From Nitrospira sp. SG-bin1 (GTDB taxonomy: Bacteria > Nitrospirota > Nitrospiria > Nitrospirales > Nitrospiraceae), in NCBI GenBank assembly GCA_002083365.1, contig LVWS01000045.1:1-64000 (forward strand): DNA of 64,000 nt. Reading direction: 5' to 3'. Below the pieces are notes generated by a model that saw nothing but the letters and a program-made list of their open reading frames with translations, was not told the origin of the DNA and did no database searches. The stretch's first letter is position 1; each line of letters opens with the position of its first letter. Positions 48,589 to 57,729 of this stretch are shown piece by piece. The translations under genes and the position numbers were made by a program.

Positions 48589-49377
48589 ATGCAGATTCGA
48601 GTGTTGGGTTGCCACGGGGCGGACTGCCTCGTGGGTGGAACGGAGCGGTCGGTTCGTCAGGAGAGTTGCGGATTCCTTATCGATGACTCCGTCCTCCTTG
48701 ATGCCGGAACGATCGGAGCACGGCTCACCTTGGCGGAACAGCAACGCGTCCGGTTCGTACTGCTCAGCCACCTTCATTTCGACCACATCAAGGGGCTCCC
48801 GACGTTGGTCGACAATCTCGCCGAAGAATTCACCGACCCGCTCATCGTGGCGGCCACTGAGCCGGTGATTCAAGGATTGATGGACCATGTGTTTAACGAC
48901 AAGGTCTATCCGAACTTTTTCAAGGTGCCGGACAAGAAGCACGCGGTCTTGCAAGCGCTGGTTCTAGAACCGGGAAAACCCGTCACGCTCGGCCATCTCG
49001 AAGTCATTCCAATTCCAGTCAACCATACAGTCCCCACCGTGGGATACATCGTGAAGGACCGGGGAGCTGCCTTGCTCTATAGCGGAGATACGCATGAAAC
49101 CGAGGAGATCTGGCATCTTGGCCGAACCACCCCCAACCTCAAGGCCGCCTTCATTGAATCATCCTTTCCCGACACGCTGGAAGGATTGGCCAAGAAATCA
49201 AAACACCTGACTCCGTCGCTGTTCTTCAAGGAGTTTCAAAAGCTCGGGCGTCCCGATCTGCCCGTTTACGCCTACCATATGAAGCCCGCTTTCCAAACAC
49301 AGATCGAAGCGGAAATCAGTCGGTTTGGTATCGAACGAATCTCGTTTCTTGAGGAGGGTCAGGTCATGGCAGTGTAG
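48589..49377 (+). CDS. Class II cyclic-nucleotide phosphodiesterase-like metallo-hydrolase
   Basis: The 262-residue product is a metallo-beta-lactamase-fold protein with the zinc motif H61-L-H63-F-D65-H66, as in the class II PDE signature HLHFDHIKGLP. Later ligands are in IPVNHTVPTVGY, LLYSGDTHETEE and VYAYHMKP. Class II enzymes hydrolyse 3',5'-cyclic nucleotides, and the overall sequence fits that group better than glyoxalase II or RNase Z. It stands opposite the secretion module that contains the CHASE2 cyclase and may end the same signal. The Shine-Dalgarno sequence is weak. Confidence 0.85.
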   Translation: MQIRVLGCHGADCLVGGTERSVRQESCGFLIDDSVLLDAGTIGARLTLAEQQRVRFVLLSHLHFDHIKGLPTLVDNLAEEFTDPLIVAATEPVIQGLMDHVFNDKVYPNFFKVPDKKHAVLQALVLEPGKPVTLGHLEVIPIPVNHTVPTVGYIVKDRGAALLYSGDTHETEEIWHLGRTTPNLKAAFIESSFPDTLEGLAKKSKHLTPSLFFKEFQKLGRPDLPVYAYHMKPAFQTQIEAEISRFGIERISFLEEGQVMAV

Positions 49378-49431
49378 TCGCCCCGCCACCGGTAAGGTTC
49401 CTGCAGCGCCTGCTGAGAGGCGTCACTCGAA

Positions 49432-50202
49432 CTACTGTTCAGCGAGATGGCCGACCAACCAGTCCGCTATCACGTTCGTCATTCGTTTAAAATCTTCCCC
49501 TTTCGTGAACTGATGGTCGGCGCCAGGCAACAGCTCGAGGTGTTTCTCGACCTGCAGCGCGTCGTACAGCTGCCGGCTTTGATGAAGCGGGACATGCTCG
49601 TCCTTGTCGCCTTGCACGATGACGGTCGGGGCTGCGATCGATCGTGCTGAGGCATAGGCGATCTGCCGGAGGGCGTCTTCATAAAACGCATAGCGAAGCG
49701 CGATTCGGTTGGGACCGCCCATGATGTTCGGAATCGTGTCGGTCTTCCGCCATCGTGCCATTTCTTCTTCGCCAAACTCCAGCCGCAGCTCCTCCGGAAA
49801 ATCCACTACCGGACATTTCAAGGCAAGGCAGACTAAGTCCATCCGCTGTGAAGCGGTCAGAATCGAGACCAGACCGCCGAAGCTCGATCCCATCAGGCCG
49901 ATGCGCCGATACCCTTTTTCGTTCATGAGATCGACCGCTCGATGTGCCTGTTCAACCGCCAAGCTGACGGTGATCTGATCGAACGGGCCTTCGCTGTCCC
50001 CTTGGCCGAAGAAGTCGAAGCGAAAGGTGGCGATGCCGTGGTCGATCAGCATGCGGGTCAAGGCATTGTTGGTCGAGCTGGTTTTCGACGATATAAATCC
50101 ATGGCACAAAACGGCGAGCTTGTCCGTCCCTTCGTCGGGGACGGTCAAGATGGCGGAGACTCGATGACCGTGGGGATCGAGAAACGAGAATCGTTTTTCC
50201 AC
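49432..50202 (-). CDS. Alpha/beta hydrolase (serine hydrolase)
   Basis: The 256-residue product has the alpha/beta-hydrolase order: LAVLCHGFISSK (oxyanion loop), DFFGQGDSEG, the nucleophile Ser107 in GLMGSSFGGLVS, Asp in VQGDKDEHVP (about residue 196), and His in LLPGADHQFTKGED (about residue 228). The triad is intact. The pattern fits small esterases or peptidases acting on hydrophobic esters; the substrate is unknown. No signal peptide, so it is cytoplasmic. It converges with the phosphodiesterase gene. Confidence 0.85.
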   Translation of the reverse strand: MEKRFSFLDPHGHRVSAILTVPDEGTDKLAVLCHGFISSKTSSTNNALTRMLIDHGIATFRFDFFGQGDSEGPFDQITVSLAVEQAHRAVDLMNEKGYRRIGLMGSSFGGLVSILTASQRMDLVCLALKCPVVDFPEELRLEFGEEEMARWRKTDTIPNIMGGPNRIALRYAFYEDALRQIAYASARSIAAPTVIVQGDKDEHVPLHQSRQLYDALQVEKHLELLPGADHQFTKGEDFKRMTNVIADWLVGHLAEQ

Positions 50203-50262
50203 GCGGGGATTGTAGCAGAGTCCGCGACCGAGGTCAGGAAAGAAGGTCGGTCCGTCGGACGG

Positions 50263-51591
50263 TCAGGCCGTGAGTTTGAGTTCGTCGGTGGAGGTCTGTC
50301 CGCTCCGAAGCGAGTCCGGTTTATTGGTAAGCATCAAGGTCAGCTTGACTGCAAAGAGAATCAAGCCGGTCATGAGGAGGCCGAGACTGGTCCAGATGGC
50401 GATACGGATGTAGATGGAAGCCAGCGGCACATTCCACGTCAAGGCGGCCATGAGACCCAGTCCCATGGTTCCCAGACTGAGCGACGCGATTTGAACGGTG
50501 CTCCAATGGTTCATGATCGCGTGGAGTTGATCCAGATACAACCCGCGTTTCTTGGCATTGGGGACGCGGCCGGCGGCGATTGTGACGGGAATGAAATAGG
50601 AGCACGCGCCCATGACGGCGTTCATGATGAAGCCGACGAACGTCATATGGGTATAAGCGACCAGGTGCAACTTCCCGTACGGGAGGACGGGAGGATCCGA
50701 GAGGCGATTGACACCGACAAGCTCGCCCAGCGTGATGGTAAAGATGAGAAAGAAGGTGCTGATGAAGAGATGGTCCGAAGCTGCGCCGCCGGTCGGAGGG
50801 GAAGAGAGCCATGTTCGGACCACATTGCCGGTCCAGAGCAACCCGCCGATGAGTAGAATGCCGCCACCGGCCAGTTCGATCGGGACCGAAGAGTTCAGAA
50901 ATCCACCGATTAAGACGGCCATGCCGATCGGCATCACGATCATGCCCAGGCGGGCAAGCCGGGGATGCATGTGCGGCCGGTTCCAGACTGTCGGCAGGAG
51001 ATGCTGCACCATCCCGATGATGGCTACAACCACGAAACCGAGCACCGCCAGGTGAATATGCGCGAGCCGCGCATAGCCGTAGAAAGCCGGCACGAATCCG
51101 AGCGCCATGATTTCTCCGCAAACCGATGCGCCCACGAGGCAGAAGAGAGAGAGGGCGTAACACCAAGATTCGTTGAATGAGAGCCTCCAGGCACGGTTCG
51201 CTCGGATCCAAATGCCGTAGATGATGGAGATAAATGCGGCGATCACCACAGCACCGGCCACACCGATGACGATGTGCTGGTGCAACCAAAACCCCGTGAG
51301 CATTCCCACCACCCCGCCGTTCAGCGCCCAAAATGCGAGGGGATGGGAGTCCGGTTCTTTTCGATGTGCCGAACCAGGCGGAGGGGTAAGCATGATAAAT
51401 CCGCCGAGAATGATCTGGGCGACACCGCCCACCAGGACCGCGTGGACATGGAGCGCCCCGACCCACGGCGGCAACGGGGTCCCCTGTACCAGTCCGACCA
51501 ACGTCGCCACGCCGAGAATCGACGCAAGGATCAGCCAGCTGAGACCCGCGATGCAGAACGTGAGTGGGGGAATCCGTACGAGCATCGACAT
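50263..51591 (-). CDS. Polytopic His-rich membrane protein, haem-copper oxidase/NnrS-like
   Basis: The product of about 442 residues has about 12 membrane helices. A pattern of His with nearby Gly and Pro occurs three times: ALHVHAVLVGGVAQIILGG, AHIHLAVLGFVVVAIIG with VQHLLP, and LVAYTHMTFVGFIMNAVMG with SYFIP. These resemble haem/Cu-ligating helices of oxidase subunit I and of NnrS. It is shorter than true subunit I, lacks an obvious His-His pair, and no subunit II gene is adjacent, so catalysis is unproven. A role in NO or haem/copper handling is possible. The ATG at 51591 is four bases after the thiD stop, which implies cotranscription. Confidence 0.65.
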   Translation of the reverse strand: MSMLVRIPPLTFCIAGLSWLILASILGVATLVGLVQGTPLPPWVGALHVHAVLVGGVAQIILGGFIMLTPPPGSAHRKEPDSHPLAFWALNGGVVGMLTGFWLHQHIVIGVAGAVVIAAFISIIYGIWIRANRAWRLSFNESWCYALSLFCLVGASVCGEIMALGFVPAFYGYARLAHIHLAVLGFVVVAIIGMVQHLLPTVWNRPHMHPRLARLGMIVMPIGMAVLIGGFLNSSVPIELAGGGILLIGGLLWTGNVVRTWLSSPPTGGAASDHLFISTFFLIFTITLGELVGVNRLSDPPVLPYGKLHLVAYTHMTFVGFIMNAVMGACSYFIPVTIAAGRVPNAKKRGLYLDQLHAIMNHWSTVQIASLSLGTMGLGLMAALTWNVPLASIYIRIAIWTSLGLLMTGLILFAVKLTLMLTNKPDSLRSGQTSTDELKLTA

Positions 51592-51595
51592 ACGG

Positions 51596-52396
51596 TTATC
51601 GGTCGAGAAAATAAAAATGGTCCGTCGGCCCTTGTCCGTGGCCGATGGCCAAGCCATGCCGGATGGCTTCCGTCACATAGGACTTGGCGGCCTGCGCGGA
51701 GTCCAACACCGATCGCCCCCTTGCAAGATGAGCGGCCAGTGCGGAGGCGAAGGTACAGCCGGTGCCATGCGTATGGCGGGTTTCGATGAATTCCCCCTTC
51801 AAGACGTTGAAAAAACGTCCGTCATAGAGCAAGTCGGTCGCCCGCTCATTGAGTAAATGGCCGCCCTTGATCAAGACATGCTTGCATCCGAATCCATGAA
51901 TCACTTTGGCCGCGCGCCGGGCATCGGCCAACGAGGCGATGTCAATTCCCGACAGTTGCTGTGCCTCATGCACGTTCGGTGTCACGACCAGGGCCAGAGG
52001 AAGCAACTGCGTCTTCACCGCCTCGATCGCGTCCGGCTGCAAGAGCGAATGACCGCTCTTCGAAATCATCACCGGATCCACGACCAGGTTCACCACGTTT
52101 TGAGGTTTCAACATCTTCACGATCACTTCGACAATGGCGGCCGAGGACAGCATTCCGGTCTTGACGGCGGCCACGTCGAAGTCGTCGAAGACGGCATCGA
52201 TCTGCGAGGCGATGATGGCCGGAGGCAATTCGAGGACATCGGTCACTTCTTCCGTATTCTGAGCCGTGATCGCCGTGATGACGGACATGGCGAACACCCC
52301 GTTGGCGGACATGGATTTGATGTCCGCCTGGATCCCCGCGCCGCCGCCGGAATCCGAGCCGGCAATGGTGAGTACTTGTTTCAACGTTTTCGACAT
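51596..52396 (-). CDS. thiD: Hydroxymethylpyrimidine (phosphate) kinase ThiD
   Basis: ThiD phosphorylates hydroxymethylpyrimidine and its monophosphate, providing the pyrimidine half of thiamine. The 266-residue ribokinase-fold product shows [19 protein letters not shown] at the N-terminus, [39 protein letters not shown], and the catalytic loop [16 protein letters not shown] with the basic Asp replaced by Cys/Thr context, as in ThiD. No ThiE domain is fused. It acts downstream of thiC in this window; no riboswitch was seen in front of it. Confidence 0.95.
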   Translation of the reverse strand: MSKTLKQVLTIAGSDSGGGAGIQADIKSMSANGVFAMSVITAITAQNTEEVTDVLELPPAIIASQIDAVFDDFDVAAVKTGMLSSAAIVEVIVKMLKPQNVVNLVVDPVMISKSGHSLLQPDAIEAVKTQLLPLALVVTPNVHEAQQLSGIDIASLADARRAAKVIHGFGCKHVLIKGGHLLNERATDLLYDGRFFNVLKGEFIETRHTHGTGCTFASALAAHLARGRSVLDSAQAAKSYVTEAIRHGLAIGHGQGPTDHFYFLDR

Positions 52397-52405
52397 GACG
52401 ATCCT

Positions 52406-53389
52406 TTATCTGTTGTCGTAGGGCGTTATTGTTTGCGGAGTTTCCGACGACGAGCCAGCCTTCAACCCCTCGATGGTGAAGGACGCGTCTCGTCTGGGCA
52501 ACCTCTCACGAAAATGCAGCGTGAACTGAGTGGCTGCCGTCTCCGGTGAACCAGTGAACATGAGGACGGCGCGTTCTTTCCGGCGCGGGGAGAGTTCGAG
52601 TCCGCGGGCACACAGACCTTCTCGATTGTCCTCGATGCCCTGGTGCCACGTCGTTCCATGTTCGTCCGTCAGAACCGTGTCCTGCAAGTGACACAGCAGT
52701 TTCATGTCGCGGCGTGAGACGTTTTCGACGGTGAGGTCCATCTTGGCCCGGACGGTCTGCCGTTCGATCGACCTGACCACCAATTCATAGTACTCGTTCC
52801 GATGCGTCCCCACACCTGCCGGAGGGGGAGTTTCCAGAGGATTTTCAACTTTCAAGATCGGTTGCGGAGCCTCTTCCTTCTTAAAAAAGGAGTTCAAGGG
52901 GCCGGCTTTGGGCAGCATCCCGCGCGTGGCGCCGATCGGCTGGGCATCCGACGGATTGATGAGCCGTACCGTGACCTGTAGACCCTCGGGAGTTTCGGTG
53001 ATCACTCCGCCCACCAATACATCGGCGCGGATCGCTTTGGCCGCACGTCGCAGGGCCTTCGCATGGGCCGAGTCCACCTGGTCCACACGCATCTTCTTCA
53101 GGGTCGAGTTCGTGAGCGTGCGATCGATCACCGTCATTTCACCGGATACCATGACCTGTGTCGCAAGTTCCTCGGCAAGGAACTGTCCGATCGGCGTCGG
53201 GCTCCCTTTGGAATCGGTGAAGTCCAAAAAGGCGAGCCGGTGTTTCTTGGCCTTGGCCGCCCCTTCAGTCACGCCGTCCGCCAATTGCTTGAGATCCTCT
53301 TCATAACTCGTCCCAGCCCGAGACGTTGCCGGATACAGGAAGAGAGTGGCGAGGCCGAGGAGCAGTACCGGAATTCCAATCATACGCAT
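52406..53389 (-). CDS. Secreted CsgG/FlgO-like protein
   Basis: The 327-residue product has a signal peptide (about residues 1-25, SRAG). A CsgG/FlgO/LpoB-like domain follows (about 45-150): [48 protein letters not shown] and [23 protein letters not shown]. The second half (about 195-327) is a separate beta-sandwich-like region with FTLHFRE-type strands. Relatives of the first domain assist cell-wall synthesis or surface-structure assembly. A near-consensus promoter lies so close that the transcript would have almost no leader. It lies nine bases before the thiD start on the same strand. Confidence 0.75.
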   Translation of the reverse strand: MRMIGIPVLLLGLATLFLYPATSRAGTSYEEDLKQLADGVTEGAAKAKKHRLAFLDFTDSKGSPTPIGQFLAEELATQVMVSGEMTVIDRTLTNSTLKKMRVDQVDSAHAKALRRAAKAIRADVLVGGVITETPEGLQVTVRLINPSDAQPIGATRGMLPKAGPLNSFFKKEEAPQPILKVENPLETPPPAGVGTHRNEYYELVVRSIERQTVRAKMDLTVENVSRRDMKLLCHLQDTVLTDEHGTTWHQGIEDNREGLCARGLELSPRRKERAVLMFTGSPETAATQFTLHFRERLPRRDASFTIEGLKAGSSSETPQTITPYDNR

Positions 53390-53400
53390 GAATGGATGTC

Positions 53401-53428
53401 ATTATACTCGGGGCGACTTCACTGTCTA
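53401..53428 (-). promoter_or_regulatory. Promoter of the CsgG/FlgO-like gene
   Basis: On the minus strand TAGACA (53428-53423), a 16-base spacer and a perfect TATAAT (53406-53401) precede the gene. Initiation near 53394 would leave only about 5 bases before the ATG at 53389, or about 11 before the second ATG at 53383. No Shine-Dalgarno sequence is present, so the mRNA may be leaderless. Confidence 0.55.
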
Positions 53429-53659
53429 GCGGCCAGCAAAAATGGAGCGGGATCAAGACCGCTGTCCGGTATGGAGATCGTCAGTGTTCACCGCCTTACG
53501 ACTCAGTGGAGGTGACCATTGCGGAGGCGTATGAAACCATGAACAACGGTAAGCTGCCTTTTGCGGGCTGATCAGTTTAGAAGACCGTAGTCTCTCTATA
53601 CCTGTCCCTCCTTGATTGGACGACCCTGAAAGAGGATAATTTGAGTGGGAGGTCGGTCC

Positions 53660-54763
53660 ATGCCTGTATCGCGAGCTAGAAGCTGGGTTCTTATCGGCAG
53701 TATCCATGTATTGATGGTCGGATTGCTGATCTTCCATTTCCCCACAGAAGTGGCGAAATCATTCTTGTCGCTGTTTCCACATCAACTATCGACGCCGTTT
53801 GAAGTTGAAAAAGCTCTCACGTCGGTGACAACGGAAAATATTACCACCATTTCACCTCAAGCTTCTGATGAACCTGTGTGGAGACCCTTAGTCACTCGGG
53901 TCTTCGGCATGGCGCTGATCGGACTGCCCATTTGGTACCTTTTACAACGCCGTGAACGCGAGGAGGAACTTCAGCGGCTCGACGAGGGCTGGGCTGCGCG
54001 CCTCCATGCCCGTAGCGAAGAACTTATGGCCGTCAAGAACGCACTCGTCAGCGAGGTGTCAAAACGGATGGATACCGAAGAATCGCTCGAAGCGAACAGA
54101 CGGGACCTTCGACTGCTTGCCTCGCAGCTGCTTCGCCTTCAGGAGGAGGAGAGACGGCGGATTTCTCGGGATCTGCATGACGACATCAATCAACGCCTGG
54201 CGCTCTTGTCCATCGACATTGAAATGTTGGAGCAGCAGCTCTCGGACGCTCCTATCGGTACTGTCCGAACGATACATACGATTCAGAACCGTATCGTCGA
54301 GCTCTCCGAAGATGTTCGCCGCCTGGCCCATCAGTTTCACCCGTCCGTCCTTGATGATCTGGGTTTATCCATCGCGCTTCGGCGCCTCGTCGACGACTTT
54401 CAGACCCGCACCGGTATCGACGCCCAGTTCATAGGAAAGGATATACCACAACACTTGGCGCAAAGCCTCGTCACCTGCTTGTACCGCGTCGCACAAGAAG
54501 GCTTGGCGAATATTTCTCGTCATGCCAAGGCCAAGAACGTCCGCGTCGACCTTCGACGAGTGGAAAACGGCCTTCAGCTTATGGTGAGCGACGATGGAGT
54601 GGGATTCGACGTAAATCGTGACGGCGGCCGGCGAGGAAGCCTCGGTTTGTTGAGCATGAAGGAACGCGTCTCCTTGGTTGCTGGGTCCTTCGATATACAG
54701 TCGACACTGGGGCAGGGAACACGTATCTGTGCCTGGGTGCCGTTCAAACAGGAGCGTGCATGA
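53660..54763 (+). CDS. NarL-type sensor histidine kinase
   Basis: The 367-residue kinase has two membrane helices (about residues 9-27 and 79-95) flanking an extracytoplasmic loop of about 50 residues. A coiled coil (about 100-165) and the HisKA_3 phosphoacceptor ISRDLHDDINQRLALL (His173) follow, then a HATPase with EGLANISRHA, VSDDGVGFDV and SLGLLSMKERV. GGGAGG seven bases before the ATG at 53660 fixes the start. It is translationally coupled to its response regulator (ATGA overlap), directly upstream of amoC. The signal is unknown; control of the following amoC is a reasonable guess, not shown. Confidence 0.92.
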   Translation: MPVSRARSWVLIGSIHVLMVGLLIFHFPTEVAKSFLSLFPHQLSTPFEVEKALTSVTTENITTISPQASDEPVWRPLVTRVFGMALIGLPIWYLLQRREREEELQRLDEGWAARLHARSEELMAVKNALVSEVSKRMDTEESLEANRRDLRLLASQLLRLQEEERRRISRDLHDDINQRLALLSIDIEMLEQQLSDAPIGTVRTIHTIQNRIVELSEDVRRLAHQFHPSVLDDLGLSIALRRLVDDFQTRTGIDAQFIGKDIPQHLAQSLVTCLYRVAQEGLANISRHAKAKNVRVDLRRVENGLQLMVSDDGVGFDVNRDGGRRGSLGLLSMKERVSLVAGSFDIQSTLGQGTRICAWVPFKQERA

Positions 54764-55407
54764 GCAAGCCCCGCGTACTCTTGGCGGACGACCATGCTTT
54801 AGTGCTGGAAGGGTTCAAAAAGCTGCTGGAAGAACATTGTCAGATCGTAGGTTCCGCGGAGGACGGTCGGTCTTTGCTGGATGCGGCGAAACGATTGCGG
54901 CCGGACCTCGTAGTCTTGGATATTTCGATGCCCAGACTGAACGGCCTTGATGCGGCCCGTCGTTTGCGAAAGATGCTCCCTCAGGCTCGTTTGATTTTTG
55001 TGACTGTCCATGCAGATCAGGACTATGTCAATCAAGCCTTCAAGGCTGGGGCATCCGCCTACCTGCTGAAACGGTCGGCGGGGTCTGAGCTGTTACAGGC
55101 CATTGATGCGGTGATGAAGGGCAACTACTACGTCACCTCATTGATTGCAAAAAATCTTGTCCAATCAGCGATCTCCGACACTGAGCCGGACACTGACGGC
55201 GAGGGGCGCTTGCCGGTGCGACAGCGAGAAATCTTACAGCTCGTGGCCGAGGGGCTGACTCTCAAAGAAATCGCTTCAACGCTTGGTTTATCTCCCAAGA
55301 CGGTCGAGTATCACAAGTCGAAGCTGATGGAACAGCTGGGTCTCCATACGACGGCTGAACTGACCAAATACGCCCTCGCCCACGGCCTCACTTCTTCATC
55401 CGAATAA
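54760..55407 (+). CDS. NarL/FixJ-family response regulator
   Basis: The 215-residue product has an intact receiver domain (LLADDHALVLEG with the acidic pair, phosphoacceptor Asp54 in VVLDISMPRLNG, Thr in IFVTVHAD, Lys in AYLLKRSAG). A LuxR-type helix-turn-helix follows (about residues 150-210; REILQLVAEGLTLKEIASTLGLSPKTVEYHKS). It should bind DNA as a phosphorylated dimer. It overlaps the kinase gene by four bases and ends 198 bases before amoC, in the same orientation. Confidence 0.94.
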   Translation: MSKPRVLLADDHALVLEGFKKLLEEHCQIVGSAEDGRSLLDAAKRLRPDLVVLDISMPRLNGLDAARRLRKMLPQARLIFVTVHADQDYVNQAFKAGASAYLLKRSAGSELLQAIDAVMKGNYYVTSLIAKNLVQSAISDTEPDTDGEGRLPVRQREILQLVAEGLTLKEIASTLGLSPKTVEYHKSKLMEQLGLHTTAELTKYALAHGLTSSSE

Positions 55408-55605
55408 CCGATTCCATTTCCCTGCTTTCCTTGCCGTTCCATCCAGTGGAATTTCCTTACATCCTTTAGGCAAGTGCCTTATGGCACACGAAGCGGTGCT
55501 TTGTTAGATCTTAGACGGGTTGGCCGCTCTTTCAACGAAAGGAGGCATTGTTCACGGCGGCTAGGGGTTAGGGAAGGAGCATTGTCCGAAAAAGGGGGTC
55601 TAAGC

Positions 55606-56436
55606 ATGGCATCACCTCAGACAGCAACAACACATGATAAGGGGTATGACATCTCGCAGTGGTACGATTCGAAGCCGGTGAAGATCGGCTGGTTGGCGAT
55701 GTTAGGGATCGGGGTATTTTGGGTGCTGTATCAGCGGGCGTTCGGGTACTCGCACGGGTTGGATTCGATGACCCCGGAATTTGACTCGGTGTGGATGGGG
55801 CTGTGGCGGTTTAACATCTTGGCCAATGCCGTCTTCTTTGCCGTGACCATCGGGTGGATCTGGGTGACGCGGGATCGGAACCTGGCGAACCTGGACCACA
55901 AGCTGGAGCTGAAGCGGTACTTTTACTGGATGGGGTGGTTGGTGTGTTACATCTGGGGGGTGTACTACGCGGGCAGCTACACACTGGAGCAGGATGCGGC
56001 GTGGCATCAAGTGATCATCCGGGACACGAGCTTCACGGCGAGCCACATCGTGGCGTTCTACGGGACGTTCCCGCTGTACATCACGTGCGGGGTGGCGAGC
56101 TATCTGTATGCACAGACGCGGTTGCCGCTGTATAGCCAAGCGACCTCGTTCGCTTTAGTCGCGGCGATAGTGGGGCCGATGTTCATTCTGCCGAATGTCG
56201 GACTCAACGAGTGGGGCCATGCGTTCTGGTTCGTGGATGAGCTGTTCAGTGCCCCGTTGCACTGGGGCTTTGTGACGTTGGGCTGGTGCGGGTTGTTCGG
56301 GGCGGCCGGGGGCGTGGCGGCGCAGATCGTGAGCCGGATGTCGAACTTGGCGGACGTGATCTGGAACAATGCGCCGAAGAGCATCCTGGATCCGTTCCCC
56401 AGCCAGGTGGGCCCGGGGTCGAAGACGGTCTACTAA
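55606..56436 (+). CDS. amoC: Ammonia monooxygenase subunit C (solitary copy)
   Basis: The 276-residue membrane protein is AmoC of the copper membrane monooxygenase family, with about six membrane helices. It has both known metal sites of this subunit: Asp130, His134 and His147 (D-x3-H-x12-H in EQDAAWHQV to TASHIV), and Asn201, His205 and His219 (N-x3-H-x13-H in LNEWGHAF to APLHWG). All six ligands are present, so the subunit could be functional. AmoA and AmoB genes are absent on both sides. The ATG at 55606 follows AAGGGGGT. Codon choice (GGG, GTG, CTG, CGG) differs visibly from the neighbours. Comammox Nitrospira are known to carry extra lone amoC copies. Confidence 0.95.
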   Translation: MASPQTATTHDKGYDISQWYDSKPVKIGWLAMLGIGVFWVLYQRAFGYSHGLDSMTPEFDSVWMGLWRFNILANAVFFAVTIGWIWVTRDRNLANLDHKLELKRYFYWMGWLVCYIWGVYYAGSYTLEQDAAWHQVIIRDTSFTASHIVAFYGTFPLYITCGVASYLYAQTRLPLYSQATSFALVAAIVGPMFILPNVGLNEWGHAFWFVDELFSAPLHWGFVTLGWCGLFGAAGGVAAQIVSRMSNLADVIWNNAPKSILDPFPSQVGPGSKTVY

Positions 56437-56440
56437 AGCG

Positions 56441-56493
56441 ACCCGCAAGCGGGTTAGGACGGCCCGGAACTCCCGTGGAGAGAGTTCCGGGCC
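56441..56493 (+). terminator. Hairpins downstream of amoC
   Basis: A small hairpin (ACCCGC-AA-GCGGGT, 56441-56454) is followed by a strong one with perfect 12-base arms (GGCCCGGAACTC at 56461-56472 and its complement at 56482-56493). There is no T-run. They probably end or stabilise the amoC message. Confidence 0.6.
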
Positions 56494-56514
56494 CAACTAT
56501 GTCTCGGAGGATTC

Positions 56515-57024
56515 ATGAAGACGGAGAAGCGAGGCGTCATTTTGGTCGGTCACGGCGGCATTCCGAAGGGATGCCCACAGGAACTCGTCACCAAGTTAAA
56601 ACGATTGGAAGCACAACGGCGTGCGGCAAAGCTTCCTCCATCCGCGGAGGAGCTCGACCTTGATACCAAGATCCGCCAATGGCCGAGAACCGCCGAAACG
56701 GATCCCTACCAAGCCGGTCTTGAAACAGTAGCGGCGCGCCTTAGGCCTCAACTCGACGGCGCCCTCTTTGCCGTCGCGTACAACGAATTTTGTGCTCCGA
56801 CATTGGAGGCATCCGTCGAATCGCTGATCAAGCAAGGAGCGACGCACATTACCGTGACAACAACGATGTTTACACCAGGCGGGTCCCATTCGGAAGTGGA
56901 GATTCCAGAAATTCTCGATCATCTGCGGCCGAAGTACCCAGATGTCACCCTCCGTTACGCCTGGCCATTCGATCTTGAGCTGGTGGCGAACACACTAGCT
57001 GAGCAAATCCGACGGTTTTCCTAA
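56515..57024 (+). CDS. CbiX/SirB-like chelatase domain protein
   Basis: The 169-residue product matches the sirohydrochlorin chelatase (CbiX/SirB) fold: it opens with GVILVGHGGIPKGCP (His13 as likely metal ligand) and has ITVTTTMFTPGGSHSEVEIPE (His125 as second ligand). Family members insert cobalt or iron into sirohydrochlorin, for cobalamin or sirohaem. It carries an insertion (about residues 25-65) before the usual repeat, so its real substrate is uncertain. It follows amoC by about 80 bases and precedes pyrE. Confidence 0.78.
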   Translation: MKTEKRGVILVGHGGIPKGCPQELVTKLKRLEAQRRAAKLPPSAEELDLDTKIRQWPRTAETDPYQAGLETVAARLRPQLDGALFAVAYNEFCAPTLEASVESLIKQGATHITVTTTMFTPGGSHSEVEIPEILDHLRPKYPDVTLRYAWPFDLELVANTLAEQIRRFS

Positions 57025-57110
57025 TCCATTCGGCATGAAAAGACATGTCATAGGCTGGCCACCCGGTGTAGAATGCAGGCCAGCAGCGGTCACTGCCTGA
57101 TGGAGGAAGA

Positions 57111-57689
57111 ATGGCCACACTTCAGGAGCAACTGGCACAAGCATTTCACGAGACGCAGTCGTTCAAATGGAATCGTGACAAGGGATTCAAGCTCGCATCC
57201 GGCGAGATCAGCCCTTTCTATGTCGATTGCCGTGCCCTCATGGCCCATCCGGAAGCACGTCGTCTCGTCGCCCGACTGGCCTATGACGCTTGCACTGACA
57301 TTGAATTCGATTGTCTGGGCGGCCTCGAACTCGGAGCCATCCCGATTGCCGTGACCATTTCCGATTTTGCCTGTGCCGCTTCCCATCAGCGTCTCTGGCG
57401 GACGTTCGTGGTACGTAAACAAGTGAAAGACCATGGATTGGGAAAACTGATCGAAGGCAGTATTCGCTCGGGCGATCGAGCGCTGATCGTGGACGACGTG
57501 CTGACAAGTGGTGGGTCGCTGCTGAAAGCTGTGGGAGTTGCACGAGAGGTCGGGCTTCTGGTGGATCATGCATTAGTGATCGTGGACCGCCAGGAACAGG
57601 ATGGGAGAGCACGAGTGGAAAGGGAAAAAGTGCGACTGATCAGTCTCTTAACCATCGACGATCTCATGGCGACGATGAAGAAGTCTTAG
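57111..57689 (+). CDS. pyrE: Orotate phosphoribosyltransferase PyrE
   Basis: PyrE joins orotate and PRPP to form orotidine monophosphate in pyrimidine synthesis. The 192-residue product has the family order: FKLASGEISPFYVDCRALM, GGLELGAIPIAV, VVRKQVKDHGLGKLIEG (catalytic Lys loop), and the PRPP-binding motif RALIVDDVLTSGGSLL. The start is supported by GGAGGAAG before the ATG. It is preceded by the CbiX-like gene with about 85 bases between them. Confidence 0.93.
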   Translation: MATLQEQLAQAFHETQSFKWNRDKGFKLASGEISPFYVDCRALMAHPEARRLVARLAYDACTDIEFDCLGGLELGAIPIAVTISDFACAASHQRLWRTFVVRKQVKDHGLGKLIEGSIRSGDRALIVDDVLTSGGSLLKAVGVAREVGLLVDHALVIVDRQEQDGRARVEREKVRLISLLTIDDLMATMKKS

Positions 57690-57729
57690 ACATCACTCAG
57701 ATTGATTGGGCATTCCACTTCGGTTCATT

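Noticed and set aside
55482..55500. TGGCAC before amoC as a sigma54 promoter
   Set aside because: The -12 GC element is not at the required spacing; GG stands at that position.
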